Below, piece by piece: positions 46,085 to 55,500 of a DNA stretch of 64,000 nt. The notes under the pieces are model-generated. The model was not told where the DNA came from. It did no database searches and saw only the letters and a list, made by a program, of their open reading frames with translations. The DNA is from Epiperipatus broadwayi (Eukaryota > Onychophora > Udeonychophora > Euonychophora > Peripatidae): assembly GCA_028023455.1 (NCBI GenBank), contig JAQFVV010006472.1:574501-638500 (forward strand), given 5' to 3'. Within the stretch, counting starts at the first letter, position 1, and each line of letters begins with the position of its first letter. The translations under genes and the position numbers were made by a program.

Positions 46085-46790
46085 TTAAAGGTTATGAGCA
46101 CTGAATCAAGGTTGTGGACAGTACACTATATCATGTGAGATCATACCCAGTGTCACACCAATATAGAGATAATGTAGAGAAACAATTAGCCCAAATGGAG
46201 AAGTGGAATACTATAACCAAATGTTCATCAACATATAATAACCCATTAGTGGTTGTAACAAAAAAAATGAGGCAATAAAACTATGCTTACATGCCAGGCA
46301 ATTAAGCAAGATCACATGGCCTGATAAAAATGAAATGTTCCACCACCAATTAATAAATTAGTAAATAAATTCCAGGGCAAAAATGTATTTTCCACTTTAG
46401 ATTTGACTGCCAGCTATTGTTAGATCTAGTTGCATCCTGCCCAGCTGGCCTGTTAGAATGTCTTGACTGTGTTCCATTCAGTGAGATAAAAAAGACAAAT
46501 ACTATGTACATGAATGTTGTTTATTACATTTGGTAACCACACAAACATTTACAACACCTCAAGATGTTTCTTCAAGAGTGCAAAATAAAGGGTATCCAAA
46601 TTAATGTACAAAAATGCTGTATAGCATCAGAAGTAAATTTCTTGGGGTACTTAATTAATGTGAATGAAATAAGCTCTCATCCTGATAAAATTCAGGCAAT
46701 CAGAGATTTCTCAGCACCCCACACACCAAAACAAGTTAGGCCATTTGGGAGCTTTCTACAATAAATTTTATGAAAATTTCACAACTAACA
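46085..46790 (+). pseudogene. Gypsy reverse transcriptase remnant
   Basis: RT blocks survive in shifting frames: QYRDNVEKQLAQMEKWNTI and SSTYNNPLVVVTKK (about 46160-46270), KFQGKNVFSTLDLTASY (about 46370-46420, with the first catalytic Asp in LDL), a gap with probable deletion where the YxDD block should be (only FITFGNHT-like residues near 46520), then CKIKGIQINVQKCCIASEVN and FLGYLINVNEI to PHTPKQVRPFGSF (46576-46760). At least one catalytic motif is missing and the reading frame is broken repeatedly, so it is inactive. Confidence 0.8.
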
Positions 46791-47148
46791 TGGAGCCATT
46801 GCTGAAACTGTTACATAAGGGACACAATGGAAATGAACAGAAGATTACAAAACTAACTTTAAGCTTATTAAAGAAATTTTTCTTAGCCAAGTGTTGTTAG
46901 TTTACCCTGACCTAAGAAAACCATTTATTGGCCAGGTTTACAACAGTGGGTATGGATTAAGTATAGCTGTTATGCAATCTCAGGGGGATAATACCTTGGG
47001 AGTAATTTTTGTCAGCAGACTTTTGAGAGGTGCAGAGATTAATTACTCTGTCATAAAGAAAGAGACATTGTCTGTGGTATTGGAATTCCAGAAGTTCTGC
47101 CAGTTCTTGACAGGGTCAGGACAGATTATAAGAGCCTGGAATTTCTAA
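46791..47148 (+). pseudogene. Gypsy RNase H remnant
   Basis: LLVYPDLRKPFIGQVYNSGY, GLSIAVMQSQGDNTLGVIFV, SRLLRGAEINYSVIKKETLS and VVLEFQKFCQFLTG follow the gypsy RNase H layout. The first catalytic Asp (the DAS motif) is replaced in QVYNSGYG. The Glu of KKETL is kept. The tether stretch (FYENFTTNMEPLLKLL) precedes it. The frame closes early at 47148. Confidence 0.8.
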
Positions 47149-47549
47149 ATCACATTATTTTAATAAATAGGAGGTTAATCCAGTGGAACCTTTTTCTTTA
47201 AAAATTCAGTCATTCCATCTAGTATTGCAAATGGATTGAAAATGTAATTGCCAACACATTGAGCCAGAGTATCAGTCCTGGGGCTCAAAATCATTTGCAA
47301 GTGGAAGATATCTGTTTGCAAATATAGAATTAGAGGAGGGTGCTATAATGGAAGAAGGATTAAGACACCTGGGAAAAGTGCAACAGCAAAACCCCACCTA
47401 CAAAAAAATTATTGACCAACTAGAAGTCAAATTTTAAATGAAAGGAGAATTGTTGGGATCTGGCATCAGAAATAGGTACCAACTAAAAAGTTGGGTCCTA
47501 TAATACATAACAGACCTGCAAAGCGATCAATGGAAGATGATTACACCAG

Positions 47550-48545
47550 AGAGTTTACAAGAAAGTCTTATACATATACCCACCAGTTCTATAGACATTA
47601 TGGAGTTAATAAAGTAGAAGTCTTAGTGAAAATATGGTTCACTGGATAAATATGAGAGCACAGGTTGTCAGCATAGTAAGTGCATGTGATACCTTCCTAA
47701 AGATAAAATCAGTCAATGAGTCATATCAGATCTCATTGAGTCTTATCATTATTAACTAATCAAATGACCTGATAGCTATTGATTTTTATAGATCATTACC
47801 AGTTTTTAGAGAAATAAATTATGTATTAGTGGTATATAATATTTTTTCTAAGTGGGTGTCAGCATATCCTGTTCCAAGAAAATACTAGGAATGCCATATG
47901 AGTTCTTGAGACACAATACTTTGAGAAAGTAGGTTTTGTCAGACCATGGTACACCTTTCATATCTCACAAATGGCAAGAGTGGATAGCGAGGATACTGGT
48001 CAAAAAGTATTGTCATCCATATGGATTCTGCAGTCTAACCCATGCAATTGGATGATGAGAGAGTTGGGGTGCCTCTTCAGGGTATATACTGGTTCTGACT
48101 ATAAAGGATGGCTGAAACAGCTTTTCTAGGTATTAAATTACATAAATTGGACTCATAATAAATCCAATGGGTTTACACCTATACAACTTCAATTAAGGTG
48201 AGCAATCTGATTATATAAATTCTCATTAATCACTATTGCAGAAAATATTGATAAAGGAAGAGATCAAGGAAAGACAAGGGTGAAATTGGAATACTGTGCC
48301 AAACTATGGACACTGTAAAAAAGAGTCACAACTGATAAGTTTAAAGAAGAAGATATGGTATGGGTCAAAGTGAACTCTGTGAATCAAACTGAAAAACATA
48401 ATTTCAAAAAAATTTAAAAACTTGCATGATGGGTCTTACCAGATCATCAGAAAGGTTTGCCCAAATTCATTCACTTTAAAAAACAGTGGACAAAGAGATG
48501 CCTATAATGCTAGGTCCCTGAAACCTTATAAGATCAGAACATGAT
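47550..48545 (+). pseudogene. Gypsy integrase remnant
   Basis: Remnants in order: the His-rich zinc-binding region (HTHQFYRHYGVNKV, about 47572-47615), the core around DLIAIDFYRSLPVF (about 47768-47810, first catalytic Asp), INYVLVVYNIFSKWVSAYPV (about 47815-47875), SDHGTPFIS (about 47938-47965, second Asp), KKYCHPYGFC where the third catalytic region should be, LNYINWTHNKSNGFTPIQL (about 48135-48190), then KEEDMVWVKVNS and a GPY/F-like stretch (about 48345-48545). Numerous stops; inactive. Confidence 0.75.
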
Positions 48546-48631
48546 TTAAAAGAAGATCTCTATAAAGATTGATGCATGGAGAATAAAATGTTCAAACCCC
48601 TATTTTATTCTCATTGCAACCCCAGAGGTAT

Positions 48632-49678
48632 TGTACCATTTACATATATATGGTATAAGTATATTGGCAATTAAAAATTCATTAATGGATCTAATTTAGA
48701 ATTTTGTTTATTAATTAGTATAATTTTCTTTTGATGCATACAATGAAAGTTATTTGTGTTTAATATTTATTTTATTAAACTAACATTAATATTGGAAAGA
48801 ATACAGATTACTGTCAGAGTAAAACCTCTTAATGATAATTAAAGATGGCTGAAATAATTTAGAAAAAAAAGATGTAACTAAAAAGTAATAAGTAATGTTG
48901 AAGATTATCAAATGATAATAAAACAAAGAATAAGATGCACAGAAATCTCAAAGTGCCCATCAATATAAAAGAAGCAGAGAAGTTTAAAGTGGTCTTTTTA
49001 CCCATGTTTTTCTGGCTGTTTCTTATATGCAGCATTTCAAAGGCACAGGAAAATGCTTCAATATTGAAATATTACACTGAATCCAATCATAATGTGTGAA
49101 TATGAACCAGATTGTTCATTGATACTTTCTTTCATAAAGCTTCATCTAATCTTTCCCTAAATACTGATCAGAGACATGAAAGTATATAAGTACTATGGAC
49201 TCCTCATCAAAAGAACTTACAGGTAAGTCAATGACCATATTGTAATTTATATAAATAAATCAAAAAGATATGTGAACTTGATCTTTAAAAGGTAAACTTC
49301 TAATTTAGCATAAAAAAGAGAAGAGCCATTTATGATTTTATCCTTAAAAGTGAAGTGAACTATTTGTATTAAGTGATTTATATAATTATCAGATTATGTA
49401 TGTGTGTTCTTTTCAATATTATAATTCTTATTGTTTAAATATTTAATGTGTGTTAATAAAACTTTTACTAATAATATAAACCTTTCATTGTACATGCTAA
49501 ATTTTAGTTATTTAAATTTTACTATTAAGTTTAGAGACTTGTGTAAAATACCTTTGCCAATATGTTTGATTAAAACATGGGAAAAATTTCTTATAACAAA
49601 TTAATTAAGTGATGGGAAAATATAATATCCACTCTTACTGTTAATTATTTGCTTTGTACGTCTCAATGAAAATGCAAC
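48632..49678 (+). repeat. 3' LTR of the gypsy element
   Basis: Starts TGTACCATTTACATATATAT at 48632 after a short purine-containing stretch and ends near gcaaca. Matches the 5' LTR with many differences. Confidence 0.8.
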
Positions 49679-50852
49679 ATAACTATATTCTTTAAAAATC
49701 TGTGTTCCACTGGAACAGTTCATTATCATTAAATAGTTTGGCTAACTAGTACTTATCGTGCACAATAAAAGACCTAAATCAAAACGTAAAAGTTATAATG
49801 TATATATATTAAAACTAACATTTATGTAATCATTGAATCAATAAACTTTTTTAGTTAGTCATATCAATGCATAATTCACTATTTTCAGATTTTTCATAAG
49901 AAAATCTAATAAGTGAAGATAGTGCATTGATATAACGAGGCTTGAAATGTCTTTTAATCCAGTGACTTTACATACACATATTATACATATATATATATAT
50001 ATCATATTATAGTTAGAATTTTCATAGTATAATCAGAAGTTTAAATCCTGTGGGTAAAAGTTCAATACTTTTTTTTTTTTGCTGACAGACTGAGGATTCG
50101 GGTAATCAATTCTAATTATATTTATTTTTGAAAGATTGGACTCTAGTTACTCTTAGTTATGTGATAAACAAAGATGGAAATAATGAAAATCTACTGAGAA
50201 ATTGATAAAGTTAATAAATTAAGCATTCTGCTTTCTGCTTCTTTTTTTTTAGTGATTAAAAAAATTTTGATTATATAAATAAGTCAATTATAATACTATT
50301 TTAATATTATATATATTTATTATGGAATATATTTAATATAAAATATATAACAGAGTCTTGAACACATCTATCTGTTATATCCACAATCTGGATTTGTATC
50401 CTATTCATGTAAACTGACATTTTCCCACTTAAAGTAGGCTTTGTTTGTAATAGACAGGTAATCCAAAAGGTTCTAGATAGGTATTTAATATTATATTAAA
50501 CAGAAATCTAGCCAATATAGATAAAAAATAAAACTAGAATAGTAAACTATTAGAATTTCCACTATTTAAAATTGCAAGTTCAATTAGTAAAGTCCACTTT
50601 ACTTTTACTATTTCTCTATGAAAGGTTATTGGAGATGCTTTATATATATTGAACCGAGTTCGAATATGTGGATTCGAATCCCGGCCTCTTAGGCAGAGAA
50701 GAACATACTCGGAGAGTATGTATGCCCAAACGATAGCTATAAAGTATATAACTAGCGTTACATTTCCAGGACATAGCTTCTTCTCGGCTGTTGAGTTCAA
50801 CACCAAGTTCAAAGCACTTTTTTTTGTTTGTGTATAAACACGGGCACCAGCT
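49679..50852. other. Mostly non-coding, with a tRNA-like and hairpin patch
   Basis: At 50655-50720 a GC-richer patch contains ggattcgaatcc (B-box-like in both orientations) and acatactcggagagtatgt, a small hairpin. On the minus strand this would lie just downstream of the LTR-like unit at 50853-52102, in its leader. The minus-strand frame 50534-50812 runs through this patch and is not accepted as a gene. Confidence 0.45.
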
Positions 50853-50972
50853 GCTTATTCTAAAAGAATAGACAACGCACTTTGAATAGTGGCAGCTAAT
50901 TCAACGCCTAAATCCACGACTAGCTCAGCTGTTTGTAATCACTAATAGATTATACATAATTAGTGGTTAAAA

Positions 50973-51056
50973 GACTTGATAAAAGGAATTGATAAAAAGA
51001 ATTGTAAAAGAATTGATAAAAAGAATTTGGTAAAAAGAATTGATAAAAAGAATTGA
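50973..51056 (+). repeat. Minisatellite, ttgataaaaagaa-type units
   Basis: Six imperfect units of 12-15 bases (ttgataaaaggaa, ttgataaaaagaa, ttgtaaaagaa and so on) near the end of the LTR-like unit. Confidence 0.85.
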
Positions 51057-51721
51057 CCGACAGATAAAGTTTAATTTTAAAGATAATTTATTAACTAACA
51101 TTTATTTACTAAATTTAAACATTTTATAATTCTAATAAAACACACGCATATTTTAAATTAACATTTCTAAATAGTTTAAATATTCCTATAGATTTAATAA
51201 CAGAACACTCTAATTTAACTAATAAATATTGATATAATGATCACGCACATATTAACTCATGCATGCACATAATAATGATAATAAAGGACTACATAGCATT
51301 TGAAATTTAATCACACACATATCAATAGTTCATTTATGTATGATATCGAGTTCATATAATTAGACTCTTGGAGGATTCGCACGAATTAATGAAATGCAAT
51401 GGCTATTACAGTATAACGAAAATAAGCAAATGTTTTACCTAGGATTTTGAACGTAGATTTAACACTTTGTTTTCTTCTTTGTTGTTTCTTCTAATATGAA
51501 TGGTTCCAGTATGAATGCTTCCAGCCGGCTGGGACGTTTCCTTGCTGAGTTTCCTGATTTTCACGATTATTACTATCGGAGACAAATAGATACTGACGGA
51601 GATTTTCTAAGATGTTAAGCTGACATTATTTCACGGGCAGATCTGCTGTTTTCTCGGACATCTGGGCTGGAGATAAACGTGTGTTCCCAAGATCTTCTCA
51701 ACACTGCATTTTGTTTGTTAA

Positions 51722-51822
51722 CTGCTCAATTAATTTCTGAACTGCACTACTCAATTACTTTGTGAACTGATGTCACTCAATTAATTTGTGGAACTCATCT
51801 CACTCAATTAATTTGTGGAATG
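51722..51822 (-). repeat. Four tandem units after the TATA box
   Basis: ctcaattaatttgtggaact-type units of 20-27 bases, four in a row, directly downstream (minus strand) of the TATA box at 51856-51843. They could be a transcribed leader repeat. Confidence 0.8.
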
Positions 51823-52392
51823 AATTACTGTCCGATAAAAAAGGTCTATTTATACCTGCGCCTTGTTGTCTTTCTGATATCTCCGGCAAAGATCTGTTGT
51901 CAAATTCCTTATCAATTAATCCTTTGATAAACATGTTTTGGAAGATTGCTTAATTAGTAATAGCCATGCAGAGATGTTGTTTTATATTTTAATTAATAAC
52001 CATTGCCATGTTTTTTAATAATAATCTTCTTTAACTTTATAAATAACATTTATTCTATTGTTGATAATCGCACATATATACGGTCATATATTAGTTTTAA
52101 CATTATTTTTTCTTTAATTAAACTTGAATGAAAAGAGATTTGTATGTTTTAACTTTTTAAATTATATTTTTACTAATACTAAAAAAAAAACTATTTAATT
52201 CTTATCTTTTTCGAAAACAAGCTGCAATAAACTCTCCAACATTTAATTTTATGTTTTTCTTTTATGAAAGATTACTTTAATAATAATTTTAGATAAAATT
52301 ATATGTGCCTATACCAATATAGGTACAATATATATAAACTTAAGAGCATGCTATAACTCTAAACAAGCTTTTATTTATATATTTTTTTTATT

Positions 52393-52632
52393 ATGATAAA
52401 TGCTACTACAAGAGAAGGCATTCAAATCATGTTTATCTTAGATTGTCCCCATTCCCAGACTGGTTTCGACCTATGGGTCTCTTCAGTGAGGAATTGGGAC
52501 ACTAGATTCAAAAAACCAACTCAAGCTAAGCATTTATCTAAAATATATTTCTCAAGAAGAAGATCTAAACCTTTAGACATCTGCATGTCTTTAAAGTCAG
52601 CTCTTCAACTGAAAAAAATTATATGGGCCTGA
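52393..52632 (+). other. Open frame kept in both palindrome arms (antisense to ribozyme motif)
   Basis: 79 codons open (MINATTREGIQIMFILDC ... LSKIYFSRRRSKPLDICMSL). The mirror arm (53794-54081, minus) keeps 95 codons with the same sequence apart from a few substitutions and a late frameshift. No homology recognised. The frame runs antisense to the hammerhead-like core of the same arm, and the arms are recent copies, so shared openness is weak evidence. I do not assign a protein function. Confidence 0.2.
52445..52500 (-). ncRNA. Candidate type I hammerhead ribozyme, left arm
   Basis: On the minus strand: stem I strand GTCCC.ATT and CTCA, core CTGAAGA (52486-52480), stem II GACC-CATA-GGTC, GAAA (52467-52464), a minimal C-CA-G stem III, GUC cleavage triplet (52460-52458), then the returning stem I strand TGGG, AAT, GGGGAC. 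All invariant core positions are present (position 7 is variable in the family). Stem I pairs UGGG with CUCA, AAU with AUU and GGGAC with GUCCC around a bulge. Predicted cleavage is between 52458 and 52457. Short stem III is typical of PLE hammerheads. Confidence 0.6.
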
Positions 52633-53976
52633 ACTTAATTCAGATACTCCATATATTAATAGGCTTAGCCATTTAATTTAGCCAAAGCCCCAACAGCAAA
52701 ATAATAATAGTAATAAACAATATTTATCTAAATCGCATGTTGAAAATTGATAATAAATTGAAAGTATGCTAGCCTTTCTCACATGCACAATTATAACAGA
52801 GAAAGACAATCAGATTTTAAACAGATATATAATAAATAATCAAGCTTAGACATGAGACAGAGATTTTGATAAAAAAGGTTGATACCAACCTTTTCTAAAC
52901 TTAACTTTTATATATATGAGCCAGTCTTAAGCATCTTAGCCCGAAAGCTTTAAATATATAAACAAATACAATTATCATTCATTGTGTTATAAATATAATA
53001 TATTACGGCACGAAATCTCAGATTTACTATACCGTAATTTTCATAGCAACAACGTTTGTAAACAATATTGATCTAAATCGCATGTTGAAAATTGATAATA
53101 AATTGAAAGTATGCTAGCCTTTCTCACATGTGCAATTATAACAGAGAAAGCCAATCAGATTTTAAACAGATATCTAATAAATAATCAAGCTTAGACACGA
53201 GACAGAGATTTTGATAGAAAAGGTTGATACCAACCTTTTCTAAACTTAACTTTTATATATATAAGCCAGTCTTAAGTCTAAGCTTGATTATTTATTAGAT
53301 ATCTGTTTAAAATCTGATTGGCTTTCTCTATTATAATTGTGCATGTGAAAAAGGCTAGCATACTTTCAATTTATTATCAATTTTCAACATGCGATTTAGA
53401 TAAATATTGTTTACTATTGTTGCTGCTATGAAAATTACGATATAGTAAATCTGATATTTCGTGCCGTAATATATTATATTTATAACACAATGAATGATAA
53501 TTGTATTTGTTTATATATTTAAAGCTTTCGGGCTAAGATGCTTAAGACTGGCTTATATATATAAAAGTTAAGTTTAGAAAAGGTTGGTATCAACCTTTTC
53601 TATCAAAATCTCTGTCTCGTGTCTAAGCTTGATTATTTATTAGATATCTGTTTAAAATCTGATTGGCTTTCTCTGTTATAATTGCGCATGTGAGAAAGGC
53701 TAGCATACTTTCAATTTATTAATAATAGTAATAATAAAAAGTCAGATATCACATGACTTATATATTATTATTTTTTTGCTGTTGGGGCTTTGGCTAAATT
53801 AAATGGATAAGCCTATTAATATATGGAGTATCTGAATTAAGTTCAGGCCCATATAATTTTTTCAGTTGGAGAGCTGACTTTAAAGACATGCAGATGTCTA
53901 AAGGTTTAGATCTTCTTCTTGAGAAATATATTTTAGATAAATGCTTAGCTTGAGTTGGTTTTTTGAATCTAGTGTC

Positions 53977-54032
53977 CCAACTTCTCACTGAAGAGACCCA
54001 TAGGTCGAAACCGGTCTGGGGATGGTAACAAT
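53977..54032 (+). ncRNA. Hammerhead-like motif, right arm
   Basis: The plus-strand mirror copy keeps CTGAAGA (53988-53994), GACC-CATA-GGTC, GAAA (54007-54010) and CCGGUC. The CTCA/TGGG part of stem I survives, but the outer stem I is degraded (ggtaac in place of ggggac). It is probably weaker than the left-arm copy. Confidence 0.5.
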
Positions 54033-54190
54033 CTAAGATAAACATGATTTGAATGCCTTCTCTTGTAGTAGCATTTATCATAATAAAATATATATATAAA
54101 TAAAAGCTTGTTTAGAGTTATAGCATGCTCTTAAGTTTACATATTGGTAAATGCAAGCTATATATAAGTCATGTGACATCTGACTTTTTA

Positions 54191-54890
54191 TTATATATAT
54201 ATAGACTATTAATGGTGGTGGGATTACACCTCTATTGCTAAAAGGAGATTGCTTTGACAACAGTTTGAAATTCTTGATTGTTATCCATATTAGAATTGTC
54301 TAAGTGTTGACTGGTTTCTAATGGTTATATATATATATATATATAATAAAATAATTTACTCCATAAATATATATATATATATATTAAGTGATGGCTTACA
54401 ACTGGCCTACACACCTACCAATTTCTTTTTCAATATATGAATTCAGACCAAGTTGTAGGCAAATAAAATATCCTACATACTTGCTTATATCAAATTAGCA
54501 TATACATATATAAACATACATATAGATTGATATGTTTGAAAAATTAATTCTTTTTTTTAATCTATTGTGAGAAAGTAAACAAAGTTGCTATACACATGAT
54601 GTATATATGCATATAAATGAATACGTTCATCTATTGGTAGAAATTAATTGTTTATCTTTTTTTTATTCATTAATTTCATTAACTAAAAATACTAAATAAT
54701 GGACTTATAGGATGGACATAATTAAAGATTAAAATTATATGAGGTCAAAATTTTTAATAAATGATGGAGTTTGGGAATAATGAAAAATTAAATAAAAATA
54801 ATAATGTTTATAATTTGATTTTTATTTAAATAAATTGTAACAATATGTGTTAACTAGTGAAAAAAAAGGAATGTGGCATTCTTCACTTGA
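54191..54890. other. Non-coding interval with short TA arrays
   Basis: TA arrays at about 54334-54345 and 54366-54385 and A+T-rich sequence. No gene recognised. Confidence 0.6.
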
Positions 54891-54919
54891 TTTTAACTTT
54901 TTATTAATTCTTTGACTGT

Positions 54920-55500
54920 TTTTTACGAGGCTCCTCGTCGACATCTGAAATCACTCTAACTCAGCCAGTTTTTATACGAAAATATTCGTTAAACACGTAT
55001 TGAATTCGTTTTTAAAAGTTCTGTACGATGGTGACATCTTCCGATTTATTTTAGAAGTAAAAAATAGAAAAAAAATGCATTTAAACCTAAACAAAGAAGG
55101 AACATTATTTGTGATTGGTTCTTAGCATGCTCTCAGCCGAAAAAGACATTCTGATTGGCTGGAAAGAACAAAGAAACTGCCTGATCAAAGAAAATAAAGA
55201 AAAACGCTGAGATTTTCATTTCGAATACGATTTAATTATTATAAAAGAATATTTTGAGAAATTAAAATTATTTTCAGAGAGAATAATAAAAAAACAAAAT
55301 TATTTTCGAAAAATATTGAAGATTTAAGTAAACATATTGAAGATGTAGTAAAAAGAAATATTTACTTTTCTATAACGTAAAAGTCGATCTTTTTGTTTAC
55401 ATTATAACTTTTATGTTGCCGATATTGAATATTTTAGAATAAATAAATAGCAATTTATTTTTGAAAGAACTTTCGTTTTCTTCATAACCTGAAAAATTAA
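54920..55500 (+). promoter_or_regulatory. Possible promoter: CpG-containing segment with CCAAT boxes
   Basis: CpG dinucleotides are clearly denser here than elsewhere in the window (gctcctcgtcgac, atacgaaaatattcgtt, ctcagccg, tttcgaatacg). Two inverted CCAAT boxes (gtgattggttc, 55112-55122; ctgattggctgg, 55151-55162) lie 40 bases apart, with tataaaag near 55242. The spacing suits a promoter directed to the right. No coding exon was identified downstream, so the gene, if any, has a non-coding first exon or lies beyond the window. Confidence 0.35.

Larger units (their letters stand above)
43195..49678 (+). mobile_element. Full-length decayed Ty3/gypsy retrotransposon, about 6.5 kb
   Basis: Two diverged direct repeats (43195-44247 and 48632-49678, both TGTA.CATTTACATATATATGG ... 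ACA) flank an interior with protease, RT, RNase H and integrase remnants in Ty3/gypsy order. LTR divergence is visibly much larger than in the 28-34-kb element, with many substitutions and indels, so this copy is old. A gag is not recognisable; the ORF 44880-45098 is a charged fragment in the right place. No clear primer-binding site or target duplication survives. Confidence 0.8.
50853..52102 (-). repeat. LTR-like unit with TATA box and splice donor
   Basis: Minus-strand reading begins TGTTAAAACTAATATATG and ends AAGCA, with a possible primer site TGGTGCCCGTG two bases beyond. A TATA box (ggtataaatagacc, 51856-51843), a cctag|gtaaaac splice donor (GT at 51438-51437) about 400 bases downstream and AATAAA signals near 51110-51085 occur in LTR order. 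No second copy lies in the window, so it may be a 5' LTR whose element is deleted. A minus-strand host promoter and first exon is an alternative. Confidence 0.4.
52336..54190. mobile_element. Compound palindrome with hammerhead-bearing ends
   Basis: Outer arms 52336-52712 and 53752-54140 are near-identical inverted copies. The interior holds a repeat of about 340 bases in two direct copies (about 52714-53056 and 53057-53270, the second truncated) followed by an inverted copy (about 53271-53740). All share ctaaatcgcatgttgaaaat, gtatgctagcctttctcaca and ggttgataccaaccttttc. No RT or transposase is encoded. The outer arms carry hammerhead-like motifs, so this looks like an assembly of PLE-type ends or a non-autonomous ribozyme-bearing retroelement. 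Confidence 0.7.

Noticed and set aside
50534-50812. Minus-strand 92-codon frame containing GRDSNPH
   Set aside because: That peptide arises where a tRNA-like GATTCGAATCC patch is translated; not a protein signature.
50973-51056. CRISPR-like array
   Set aside because: Short imperfect minisatellite without spacers, in eukaryotic DNA.
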